Below are positions 17,061-25,664 of a DNA stretch of 64,000 nt, piece after piece. This DNA comes from Companilactobacillus bobalius (GTDB taxonomy: Bacteria > Bacillota > Bacilli > Lactobacillales > Lactobacillaceae). Location: the NCBI RefSeq assembly GCF_009764355.1, contig NZ_LNUA01000033.1, positions 112,607 through 176,606 of the forward strand. The letters are read 5' to 3'. Numbering within the stretch: the first letter of the stretch is position 1; the number at the start of each line of letters is the position of its first letter. The notes under the pieces were generated by a model. The model had not been told where the DNA came from, ran no database searches, and was given only the letters and a program-made list of their open reading frames with translations. Position numbers and translations under genes: made by a program.

Positions 17061-17092
17061 AACCCACTTCTGAAATCAGAGGCGGGCTTTTA
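17061..17092 (+). terminator. Terminator of the DUF6056-like gene
   Basis: CCCACTTCTGA (17063-17073) pairs with TCAGAGGCGGG (17077-17087) with one mismatch and one wobble, followed by CTTTTA. Confidence 0.7.
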
Positions 17093-17126
17093 TATATCAT
17101 GATAATTCTGTATTAATTTTTGCATA

Positions 17127-17165
17127 AAAAAATCCTTTAGAGAACGCTTCTCGTACTCTAAAGGA
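17127..17165 (-). terminator. Terminator of the small acidic protein gene
   Basis: TCCTTTAGAG (17133-17142) and CTCTAAAGGA (17156-17165) form a perfect 10-bp stem. On the minus strand a T run follows. It lies 32 bases after the stop at 17197. Confidence 0.85.
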
Positions 17166-17196
17166 AGGTTGGTACTATTTAAATTTAAAGACTAGC

Positions 17197-17445
17197 TTAT
17201 TTCTTGAGATTCTTCTCAATCCAGTCACGGACATCTGCATCTTTCATATCCAAGAATGGTTTTTCAGCTTCTTCGGCCTTAACTGTGTCGTGATCGTTGT
17301 TTTCCATGAAATAATCCCAAATAGCGTCACGAACGACTGTCTTATCGTCACTCCAGTCGAAAGCCTCACTCATCTTTAGGTTTAATACTTCTGGTTCTTT
17401 TGCAATGGCTGCATCAGCCATCTTTGATGGATCTACTTCTGCCAT
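17197..17445 (-). CDS. Small acidic protein of unknown function
   Basis: An 82-residue acidic protein (MAEVDPSKMADAAIAKEPEVLNL...). AAGGAGG sits 10 bases before the ATG. Residues 30-82 are predicted helical and rich in D, E and W (SDDKTVVRDAIWDYF, KDADVRDWIEKNL). No signal peptide or membrane segment, and no family recognised. It is a single-gene unit with its own terminator, suggesting high or regulated expression. Confidence 0.75.
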   Translation of the reverse strand: MAEVDPSKMADAAIAKEPEVLNLKMSEAFDWSDDKTVVRDAIWDYFMENNDHDTVKAEEAEKPFLDMKDADVRDWIEKNLKK

Positions 17446-17672
17446 AATTCAACAACCTCCTTAGTTACGAGTTCATTATAGTTCTAATCTGAAAAAGTGA
17501 CACACTAAATGTTTATTATTTTCGATAATTATTGCAATTGGCATAATTTTTTTAATTATAGATATTGATAACTATATGTTTCGAAAGATATATTTGAAAT
17601 TATACATTTTGTATAACAAATTTGATTGAAATTTGACTTTATTTTTGCTTGGTCACTTGTTATACTGAGTAT

Positions 17673-17775
17673 ACAAAATTATTACTCGAACCCAGCGATG
17701 GATTGGATGATCGACAATCGTTCGGGCGAGAAACAAAAAGAAGTTGCCATTTACTTGGCAGCTTCTTTTTGTTTC
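17673..17775 (+). ncRNA. Candidate small RNA convergent with the permease gene
   Basis: An extended -10 (TGTTATACT, 17658-17666) precedes about 100 nt. The 5' part folds by pairing CGAAC with GTTCG or CTCG with CGAG (17685-17730). It ends in a strong hairpin (GAAG-TTGCCA / TGGCAG-CTTC, 17740-17764) with a TTTTTG tail. The last ~25 nt are antisense to the 3' end of the permease gene. No ORF. The region 17446-17660 holds nothing else I can recognise. Confidence 0.4.
17730..17775. terminator. Bidirectional terminator overlapping the permease stop
   Basis: GAAACAAAAAGAAG-TTGCCA pairs with TGGCAG-CTTCTTTTTGTTTC. It overlaps the last codons of the permease gene and gives T-runs on both strands. 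Confidence 0.8.
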
Positions 17776-19211
17776 TCTTGAGACTTTTTACCTAACGTTG
17801 AATGTCTCATTCCATAGGCAAAGTAAATAACTAAACCAATAGCAAACCAACCGCCAGCATAAAGTTTTGCTTGAATATCTAGTCCCCAAAAAACAATTAG
17901 TGAACCTAGAAAACCTAAAGCTGGCAAAATTGGATAGAACGGCATTTTAAAATCAGGATTCTGAATATCCTTACCTTCCCTTTTTCTCAATGGATAGATT
18001 CCCAAAGAAACGAACATGAAGGCTATCAAAGTACCAGCTGAAATCAATTGTGCTAAGAAAGCAAAGGGACAAACAGCACCTAAAACAATGGCAACAATTG
18101 ATAAAACTAATAAGGCATTGTTAGGAAGTTTCTTCTGATTAAGTTTACCTAACCACTTAGGCAACATCCCATCACGACCAAAGGAATAAATTAGACGTGA
18201 ACCTGCCAGCATCATACCAATCAACGCTGTAAACATACCGACAACCGCAATGGCTTGAATTACACTAGCTACCAACGGATGACCGGCTTGGCGTAATGCC
18301 CAACCAACTGGTTCCGCATTATTAATGTATGAAGAATATTTAAACATTCCTACTAAAACTAACGCTACAGCGATAAACAAAGTTACCGCAATCAACAATG
18401 AACCTAAAATACCACGTGGCATCGTCTTGCCTGGATCTTTGGCTTCAGCCGAATTGGCCGCAATCGAATCAAATCCAATATAGGATAAGAAAATCATTGA
18501 AACACCGGCATAGATTCCTTGCCAACCACCAAAAGCAGTTCCATCACTATTCAAATGGTACTTAGGAATAAATGGTACATAATTTTCAATATGAATTGCT
18601 GTTAGTCCAACAACAATAAAAGCTAAAATCGCTAAAACTTTTAAAACAACTAAAATATTTTCAACTCGAGCAGCACCACTAACTCCATGAGAAAGTAGCC
18701 ATGCCACGGCCGCAATTACGATAACCGCGACTAAATCCAAAACTCCACCGTTACTACCTAAAGTATTAGCAATTGCATTGGGGAAGTGAATCCCAATCGG
18801 TTCCAGTAGTCCACGGAAATTAGCTGACAGCCCCGAACCAACAAATGCTAAAGCAATGAAATACTCCGCTAACAGTGCCCAACCAGCAATCCAGCCGAAG
18901 AATTCTCCGAACATAACATTAATCCATGAATAAGCTGAACCCGCAAATGGCATTGCTGCCGCCATTTCAGCATAGGCAAACGCTACTAATCCGGCTACAA
19001 CAGCCGCAATTATAAATGAAAAAACAACTGATGGCCCTGTATGTTGAGCCGCAACAACCCCTGGCAAAGTAAAGATAGAAGTTGAAACAATCGTCCCCAC
19101 TCCCAAAGCCAAGAAATCCTTAACAGTTAAAACTCTCACTAAATGTGAATCTTTATCTTCATAAATACTCGGATCTTCTTTTAGGGTCAAACGCCTAAAA
19201 AGGTTTCTCAT
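17751..19211 (-). CDS. APC-family amino acid permease (cationic amino acid transporter type)
   Basis: A 486-residue membrane protein with about 12-14 spans. The first span region (KDFLALGVGTIVSTSIFTLPGVVAA) carries the APC substrate-binding glycine motif. Later GFDSIAANSAEAKDPGKTMPRGI and SFGRDGMLPKWLG are typical of the CAT/YfnA subgroup. It probably imports or exchanges amino acids. The single gene stands alone with a terminator inside its end; the upstream 394 bases also hold the adhesin promoter. Confidence 0.88.
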   Translation of the reverse strand: MRNLFRRLTLKEDPSIYEDKDSHLVRVLTVKDFLALGVGTIVSTSIFTLPGVVAAQHTGPSVVFSFIIAAVVAGLVAFAYAEMAAAMPFAGSAYSWINVMFGEFFGWIAGWALLAEYFIALAFVGSGLSANFRGLLEPIGIHFPNAIANTLGSNGGVLDLVAVIVIAAVAWLLSHGVSGAARVENILVVLKVLAILAFIVVGLTAIHIENYVPFIPKYHLNSDGTAFGGWQGIYAGVSMIFLSYIGFDSIAANSAEAKDPGKTMPRGILGSLLIAVTLFIAVALVLVGMFKYSSYINNAEPVGWALRQAGHPLVASVIQAIAVVGMFTALIGMMLAGSRLIYSFGRDGMLPKWLGKLNQKKLPNNALLVLSIVAIVLGAVCPFAFLAQLISAGTLIAFMFVSLGIYPLRKREGKDIQNPDFKMPFYPILPALGFLGSLIVFWGLDIQAKLYAGGWFAIGLVIYFAYGMRHSTLGKKSQEKQKEAAK

Positions 19212-19510
19212 ATAAACATCCCTTCTTACAAGAAATCTTGTATTGAATAATTCAGATTACTATTTTATATAATTCGTCTTATTTTAATGTTTTTTTAATT
19301 TACTTGCAAGACTTTTATAAAGGCTGGAAGCACTATCAAGACTGGAAAGTTTGAATTTTCAATATATATCCTAGCCATATGTTTTTTCGATAAATTAGAT
19401 CCGCATTAATCCTGTATATACCATTATATATAAATGATTTATTTTTATCACAAATATAATTTTTTCATTAATACTTTTGTTGACGATAAATGTTCCATTT
19501 TTGTTAAGAA

Positions 19511-19538
19511 TTGTTTATCATTTCTGAAATATTATAAA
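19511..19538 (+). promoter_or_regulatory. Probable promoter of the giant adhesin
   Basis: TTGTTT, a 16-base spacer, TATAAA. A perfect TATAAT also occurs at 19552-19557 without a clear -35. The rest of the 19212-19605 gap is AT-rich (over 75% by eye) and holds no other recognised feature. Confidence 0.5.
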
Positions 19539-19605
19539 AATAGTAGAGAACTATAATCAATACCGTGATGTTTTATATTCTTTATAGAATAAAGGGGTAA
19601 TAATT

Positions 19606-22600
19606 ATGAGATTTCAACAATTAAAGCACGATCCAAATACTATCGAGAAAAAGCGTCTCGTTAAATCAAAGAAGAACTGGGTTGTTCTTAGTAGCCTTTC
19701 AATCGCAGGGGGATTGTTTCTACTAAGCGCACCAAGTGTTTTGGTTAAAGCTGATACAACTAATGACCAAGTACAAACAACTTTGACTGCCAAAGCCCCT
19801 TCGACGGAAACTCAATCAGCCACAGATAAACTTGCTGCAGTTGCCAACACTACTACTGACAACACAGCCAAAAAAACAGCAACAGATCAAACCGCTGCTG
19901 TATCTAAGCCAACTGATACTCCGGTAAGTTCAACTACTGATACAAAAGAATCAGGAGCTGTTGAAACACAAACAGTTACTCCTGAAACAGGTACAACTTC
20001 AACTGATAGTACGCAGGCAGACACTTCAAATGCCGATACTACTAATGAAAATGTCAATTCTAAAACTAGTTCTGACACAACCACAACCGAATCCAAAGAC
20101 ACTCCTGTAGCTGAAAAAACTTTAGCTACTAATTTGGCGATTTCAAAAACCAAATTAGCCAATTTAGGTGTTAAGGCAGAACTTCTTTCAATTACACCAG
20201 AAGCTACCACCTTACCTGATGGAAATATCGCTGAAAGTACCCAAGGAACTACCCCTTGGTACATTTCTACTGATGGCGTTCTTCATCTTGGTACAGCATC
20301 ATCCACAACTGCTTTAGCTGACAATACTGCAACTACAACTAACAAGACTAGTGAATCAACTGATAAAACATCTACCGGCAGTTCAACTACTGGTACTACA
20401 ACTGAATCAACTACCCCAACTTCTCCATGGGCAACTAATGCTGACAGTATCAATACCATTATTTTTGATGGTAAAGTTACAGCCGCTACTGATATGAACC
20501 ATATGTTTGCTAACCTTACTAATTTGAAGAGTATTAAAAACATCGATAATCTTGATGTTTCTGATACAGAAAATACTTCTGGTATGTTTGCTAATGATAC
20601 TAATTTAGTTGATGCAACAAATGCAGGGGAAACACATACTGCCGACAATCAAAAACTGAATCTTTCATCTCTTAATTTGTTCTTTGTAAAAAATTCAAGC
20701 AAAATGTTTTTAAACGACAGCTCTGTCACTGAAATTGACCTACCTGCTGATCAATATTCAACTTTTGCTCAATCTACTGATGATTCCTATATGTTTAAAA
20801 ATGATATTAATCTTAAAACTGTTAACCTTGCCAACTGGCAATTCCGTAACCACAAAGACTTAACTGGTATGTTTCAAAATGATGCTAATTTAACCAATCT
20901 TGATTTAAGTACATGGGATATGACCAGAAGCCCTGTTCCTAATGAAACTGGAGATTCTTCCATAGGTCAGGGAATGTTTGATGGTACTAACTTAAATAAA
21001 ATCACATTATCCAAATACAATCGTTTTAAGAGTTATACTGATCTACCTTCTAAAGCTTCCAATCACTGGTACGACAGCAACAATAATATAAAATTTTCAA
21101 CTTTAGCTGCCAATGATAACGGACAAACTCTTGGAACCCTATTTACTGATACAGTTCCCGCTGTTTCAAAAATCAATTTGGTTCCTAACCCAGATGAAAC
21201 TGTCACAATTATTAACGCCACAATGTCAATTCCTTCTAACCTTGGTAATCAAAATGTTACTGTCCAGGGAACCCTTAACAGTGCAGTTACTGATGTCAAA
21301 GTTCCTCAATTACCCGGATACAAATCTGATATTTCTAAAGTTAATGGAACAATCATTAACGACACCACTGCCACAACTAACTATTACATTACTTATACAG
21401 GCAATCCTGTTAATACATGGACCGCTTCCGTAAAATTACCAGATGGTTCAACAAAGGAAATTACTGGTACTAAAAATGATGCTGGTGAAAATCCACGAGT
21501 CGGTGACAAAGTTACTTTTAATACTCCAACCGTTGCTGGATATGATGTCACTTCAAGCACTATAACTGGGACTATTAATTCCAAAGGTGATGTTGATGTT
21601 GATTTTGACAATCCAACTTATTCACGAAAACAATACACTAATACTGTAACCATAAAGTCTAATTTCCCTGATCAAACTGTCAGTGTCACTGGTCCTGTTG
21701 GGCCGGTTAAAATTGATGTTCCTAAGGCAGATGGTTACACAGCAAGTCCCTCTCAAATTACTGGTACTATTAATTCTGATGGAACTATTACCTTAGATCC
21801 AAATCAGGACATTACTTATACGGGTAACCCAGTAACTAGTGCTTCTGCAACAATCAAAGCAACTCAAAATGGCACTACGAAGCTACCAGATATTTCTGTT
21901 GCCGGAATTTCTGGTAATGTCGGCGACACTGTTGATGTCAAAGTTCCAACTAAAGAAGGTTATACTAGCCCCGAATCTGTTAAAGGTATTATCCAACCTG
22001 ACGGTAAAACAGTTTTAGTTAAAGAACCAGTCAACTATGTTGGCGTTGCATATACAGACTCGCCAGCTACAATTAAATCTAATCTCGGTGATCAGCATGT
22101 TGATCATCTTAGCGGTAAAGTTGGTGAAACTGTGACTGTCAACGTTCCTAACGTTGAGGGATATACAGCAGACAAATCTACAGTTACTGGACTTATGAAC
22201 CCAGGTGGTTCCATCACTTCTACGGATGTCGTAACTTACACCCCTAAAAAGATAGATACCGGTACTGCTACCATCAATACGTCTAAAGGTAATAAAGTTA
22301 TTTCTGGTTTAACTGGTACCGTTGATGAAAAAGGCGGAGTAACTATCAAGGTCCCCGACGTTCAAGGATATACTCCTGATAAATCTACTATCACTGGTAC
22401 TATGAATCCTAATGGAACCGTTACTCCTAACGAAACTGTTAATTACACTCCTAACAATATTAAAGATGTCACAACTACCATCAGTACATCAAAGGGTGAT
22501 AAAACTGTTTCCGGCTTAACCGGTACCGTTGATGAAAAAGGTGGAGTAACTATCAAGGTCCCCGACGTTCAAGGATATACTCCTGATAAATCTACTATCA

Positions 22601-25600
22601 CTGGTACTATGAATCCTAATGGAACCGTTACTCCTAATGAAACTGTTACCTACACTCCTAACGATATTAAGGATGTTTCAACTACCATCAGTACTTCCAA
22701 GGGTGATAAAACTGTTTCCGGCTTAACCGGTACTGTTGACAAAAAAGACGGGGTAACTATTACGGTGCCCGATGTTCAAGGTTATACTCCTGATAAGTCT
22801 ACTATCACTGGTACTATGAACCCTGACGGAACTGTTACTACTAATGAAACCGTTAACTACACTCCTAACAATATTAAAGACGCTTCAACTACTATCAGCA
22901 CATCCAAGGGTAATAAAACTGTTTCCGGCTTAACCGGTACCGTTGACAAAAAAGACGGAGTAACTATTAAAGTTCCTGATGTCCAAGGCTATACTCCTGA
23001 TAAGTCTACTATCACTGGTACCATGAATCCTGATGGAACTGTTACTCCTAGCGAAACCGTCAACTACACTCCAAATACTGTTAATAATGGTAAAATCACT
23101 ATCAGTACACCTAATGGGAATAAAACTATTTCTAACTTAACTGGTACTGTTGACGATAAGAATGGTGTAAATATCAAGGTTCCTGACGTTCAGGGCTATA
23201 CTCCTGATAAATCTACTATCACTGGTACCATGAATCCTGATGGAACCGTTACTACTGATGAAAAAGTTAACTACACTCCAAAGGATATTAAAGGTGCCTC
23301 AACTACTATTAGCACACCTAAAGGTAGTCAAACAATTTCAGGTTTAACTGGTACTGTTGATGAAAAAGGTGGAGTAACTATCACGGTACCCGACGTTCAA
23401 GGTTATACCCCTGATAAATCTACTATCACTGGTACTATGAATCCTGATGGAACTGTCACACCTAACGAAACTGTTAATTACACACCAAACAATATTAAAG
23501 ATGTCACAACTACCATCAGTACTTCCAAGGGTGATAAAACTGTTTCCGGCTTAACCGGTACCGTTGACAAAAAAGACGGGGTAACCATTAAAGTTCCCGA
23601 TGTTCAAGGTTATACTCCTGATAAATCTACTATCACTGGTACTATGAATCCTGATGGAACCGTTACTACTAATGAAACTGTTAACTACACTCCTAACAAT
23701 ATTAAAGATGTCACAACCATCATCAGTACTTCCAAGGGTGATAAAACTGTTACAGGACTAAATGGAGTCGTTGATGCCAAAAACGGAGTAACTATTACGG
23801 TGCCCGACGTTCAAGGTTATACCCCTGATAAATCCACTATCACTGGTACTATGAATCCCGACGGAACTGTCACACCTAATGAAACTGTTAACTACATTCC
23901 TAATAATATTAAAGACGCCTCAACTACTATCAATACACCTAAAGGTAGTAAAACAATTTCAGGTTTAAACGGTACTGTTGATAAAAAAGGTGGCGTAAGT
24001 ATTAAGGTACCTAACGTTCAAGGTTATACTCCTGATAAATCTACTATCACTGGCACCATGAATCCTGATGGAACTGTTACTCCTGATGAAAAAGTAAACT
24101 ACACACCAAACGATATTAAAGATGTCACAGCTACTATTAGTACATCTAAAGGTAATAAAACTGTTTCTGGTTTAACTGGTATTGTCGATGATAAAAATGG
24201 AGTAACCATTAAAGTTCCCGACGTTCCAGGCTATACCCCTGACAAACCTACTATTACTGGTACTATGAATCCTGATGGAACTGTCACACCTAGCGAAACT
24301 GTCAATTACACTCCTAATGCTGTTAATAACGGTAAAATCACTATCAGTACACCCGATGGTGATAAAACTATCACTAATTTAACTGGTACAGTCGACAACA
24401 AGAATGGTGTAACTATCAAGGTTCCTGATGTTCAAGGCTATACTCCTGATAAATCTACTATCACTGGTACTATGAATCCTGATGGAACCGTCACTCCTAA
24501 TGAAAAAGTTACTTACACTGGTAATCCAGTTAACAATCAATCCTTAAATATTCCTACAACCAAGGATTCTAAAGATGCTACCCAAACAATTACTGGCTTA
24601 AGCGGTAAGGTCGGAGATACCTTAGAAGTTGTCGTACCAAAAATTGATGGTTACAGCTCAAATGTCAGAACAGTTAAAGCCATTATCAATCCCGATGGCA
24701 GCATTACTACTGCTGATAAGGTCATTTACACAAAGATTCTTTCAAATAACAGTAATTCAAACGTTACTGGTAACGAAACCACTCTTGAAATGAAATATCA
24801 GACAATTTCTACCTACGCTGACAAACCAGATGTTCAAGTTTATGGACTTGATTCTGACAATACAATGACAGCAATCAAAGGTCGTATCCTCCCTCATCAC
24901 ACTAATTGGAAGAGCGATGCCGTTATCACAATCGACGGAACAACTTATTATCGCGTTGCTACTAACGAATTCGTCAAAACTATTCAAGCCTATCCATACG
25001 AAGCTTTGAATTTGTACATCAGAACTTACAATGACTCTGCTAAACCACTTTACAGAGCTGAAGAAGATTTGATTGCTAATAAGACATTAGCTCCAAGTTC
25101 AAGCTGGATCACTGATCGAAAGGCTTACTTCATTAATGGTGAAAAATATTATCGTGTTGCTACTAATGAATTTGTTAAGGCCACTGATGTTTATGTATAT
25201 TCACCAGTTAAGATGACCGTGGCAGCTCATTCTGATTCAAGTAAGAAAGTTTATGATGCTAAAGGTCAATTAGTCGAAAACTACGTCCTCAATGCCAATT
25301 CTAATTGGAAAGCTGACAGTATTGCTTATATCAATGGTGATAAATACTATCGTGTCGCTACTAACAAGTTTGTCAAAGCCGATGACGTTTATGTTTACAC
25401 ACCAGCCAAGTTGGTTGTTACAACTCATGCCGATTCAGCTAAAAATGTTTATAACGACAAAGGTCAACTAGTTAAGGAACGCACTCTTGGTGCTAGTTCT
25501 AATTGGTTAGTCGATGCCACTACTTACATTAATGGTGTAAAGTACTATCGTGTCGCTACTGATGAATTTGTTAAAGCTGATGATGTTGATATCAGACGTT

Positions 25601-25602
25601 AA
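19606..25602 (+). CDS. Giant repeat-rich surface adhesin anchored by four SLAP domains
   Basis: A 1998-residue exported protein. The N-terminus (KKRLVKSKKNWVVLSSLSIAGG) looks like a degenerate KxYKxGKxW signal; cleavage is near VKA-DTT. Next come a Thr/Ser-rich stretch (50-170), a BspA-like DUF285 region with TDMNHMFANLTNL and SGMFANDTNL motifs (about 285-470), about five diverged MucBP-like repeats (525-880), eleven near-identical 69-residue repeats each ending NYTPN (about 885-1643), one diverged repeat, and four SLAP repeats (from about 1720) with YYRVATNEF. There is no LPXTG motif; the SLAP domains replace it. Probably an adhesin. Confidence 0.9.
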   Translation: MRFQQLKHDPNTIEKKRLVKSKKNWVVLSSLSIAGGLFLLSAPSVLVKADTTNDQVQTTLTAKAPSTETQSATDKLAAVANTTTDNTAKKTATDQTAAVSKPTDTPVSSTTDTKESGAVETQTVTPETGTTSTDSTQADTSNADTTNENVNSKTSSDTTTTESKDTPVAEKTLATNLAISKTKLANLGVKAELLSITPEATTLPDGNIAESTQGTTPWYISTDGVLHLGTASSTTALADNTATTTNKTSESTDKTSTGSSTTGTTTESTTPTSPWATNADSINTIIFDGKVTAATDMNHMFANLTNLKSIKNIDNLDVSDTENTSGMFANDTNLVDATNAGETHTADNQKLNLSSLNLFFVKNSSKMFLNDSSVTEIDLPADQYSTFAQSTDDSYMFKNDINLKTVNLANWQFRNHKDLTGMFQNDANLTNLDLSTWDMTRSPVPNETGDSSIGQGMFDGTNLNKITLSKYNRFKSYTDLPSKASNHWYDSNNNIKFSTLAANDNGQTLGTLFTDTVPAVSKINLVPNPDETVTIINATMSIPSNLGNQNVTVQGTLNSAVTDVKVPQLPGYKSDISKVNGTIINDTTATTNYYITYTGNPVNTWTASVKLPDGSTKEITGTKNDAGENPRVGDKVTFNTPTVAGYDVTSSTITGTINSKGDVDVDFDNPTYSRKQYTNTVTIKSNFPDQTVSVTGPVGPVKIDVPKADGYTASPSQITGTINSDGTITLDPNQDITYTGNPVTSASATIKATQNGTTKLPDISVAGISGNVGDTVDVKVPTKEGYTSPESVKGIIQPDGKTVLVKEPVNYVGVAYTDSPATIKSNLGDQHVDHLSGKVGETVTVNVPNVEGYTADKSTVTGLMNPGGSITSTDVVTYTPKKIDTGTATINTSKGNKVISGLTGTVDEKGGVTIKVPDVQGYTPDKSTITGTMNPNGTVTPNETVNYTPNNIKDVTTTISTSKGDKTVSGLTGTVDEKGGVTIKVPDVQGYTPDKSTITGTMNPNGTVTPNETVTYTPNDIKDVSTTISTSKGDKTVSGLTGTVDKKDGVTITVPDVQGYTPDKSTITGTMNPDGTVTTNETVNYTPNNIKDASTTISTSKGNKTVSGLTGTVDKKDGVTIKVPDVQGYTPDKSTITGTMNPDGTVTPSETVNYTPNTVNNGKITISTPNGNKTISNLTGTVDDKNGVNIKVPDVQGYTPDKSTITGTMNPDGTVTTDEKVNYTPKDIKGASTTISTPKGSQTISGLTGTVDEKGGVTITVPDVQGYTPDKSTITGTMNPDGTVTPNETVNYTPNNIKDVTTTISTSKGDKTVSGLTGTVDKKDGVTIKVPDVQGYTPDKSTITGTMNPDGTVTTNETVNYTPNNIKDVTTIISTSKGDKTVTGLNGVVDAKNGVTITVPDVQGYTPDKSTITGTMNPDGTVTPNETVNYIPNNIKDASTTINTPKGSKTISGLNGTVDKKGGVSIKVPNVQGYTPDKSTITGTMNPDGTVTPDEKVNYTPNDIKDVTATISTSKGNKTVSGLTGIVDDKNGVTIKVPDVPGYTPDKPTITGTMNPDGTVTPSETVNYTPNAVNNGKITISTPDGDKTITNLTGTVDNKNGVTIKVPDVQGYTPDKSTITGTMNPDGTVTPNEKVTYTGNPVNNQSLNIPTTKDSKDATQTITGLSGKVGDTLEVVVPKIDGYSSNVRTVKAIINPDGSITTADKVIYTKILSNNSNSNVTGNETTLEMKYQTISTYADKPDVQVYGLDSDNTMTAIKGRILPHHTNWKSDAVITIDGTTYYRVATNEFVKTIQAYPYEALNLYIRTYNDSAKPLYRAEEDLIANKTLAPSSSWITDRKAYFINGEKYYRVATNEFVKATDVYVYSPVKMTVAAHSDSSKKVYDAKGQLVENYVLNANSNWKADSIAYINGDKYYRVATNKFVKADDVYVYTPAKLVVTTHADSAKNVYNDKGQLVKERTLGASSNWLVDATTYINGVKYYRVATDEFVKADDVDIRR
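22258..24534 (+). repeat. Eleven 207-bp tandem coding repeats
   Basis: The 207-bp period is direct: the TACTCCTGAT core recurs at 22371, 22578 and 22785 and onward. Units keep the reading frame and encode 69 residues with GYTPDKSTITGTMNP. Their high nucleotide identity, including silent sites, suggests recent expansion or gene conversion, so copy number probably differs between strains. Confidence 0.92.
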
Positions 25603-25615
25603 TAACTAGATACAC

Positions 25616-25654
25616 AAAAACCCGCGAATCTAAAAAAGATTGGCGGGTTTTTTG
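25616..25654. terminator. Bidirectional terminator between adhesin and pyruvate oxidase
   Basis: AAAAACCCGC-g-AATC pairs with GATT-g-GCGGGTTTTTT. It serves both converging genes. Confidence 0.88.
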
Positions 25655-25664
25655 TATCTCAATT

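Noticed and set aside
19887..20648. Two minus-strand frames opposite the adhesin N-terminal region
   Set aside because: Val/Ser-rich shadows of the Thr/Ser-rich coding strand.
22258..24534. Regular direct repeats that could be mistaken for a CRISPR or satellite array
   Set aside because: The 207-bp period stays in frame and encodes 69-residue protein repeats inside one long gene; there are no spacers.
19606..25602. LPXTG sortase anchor in the giant adhesin
   Set aside because: The C-terminus ends in SLAP repeats (VKADDVDIRR) with no LPXTG, hydrophobic span or charged tail.
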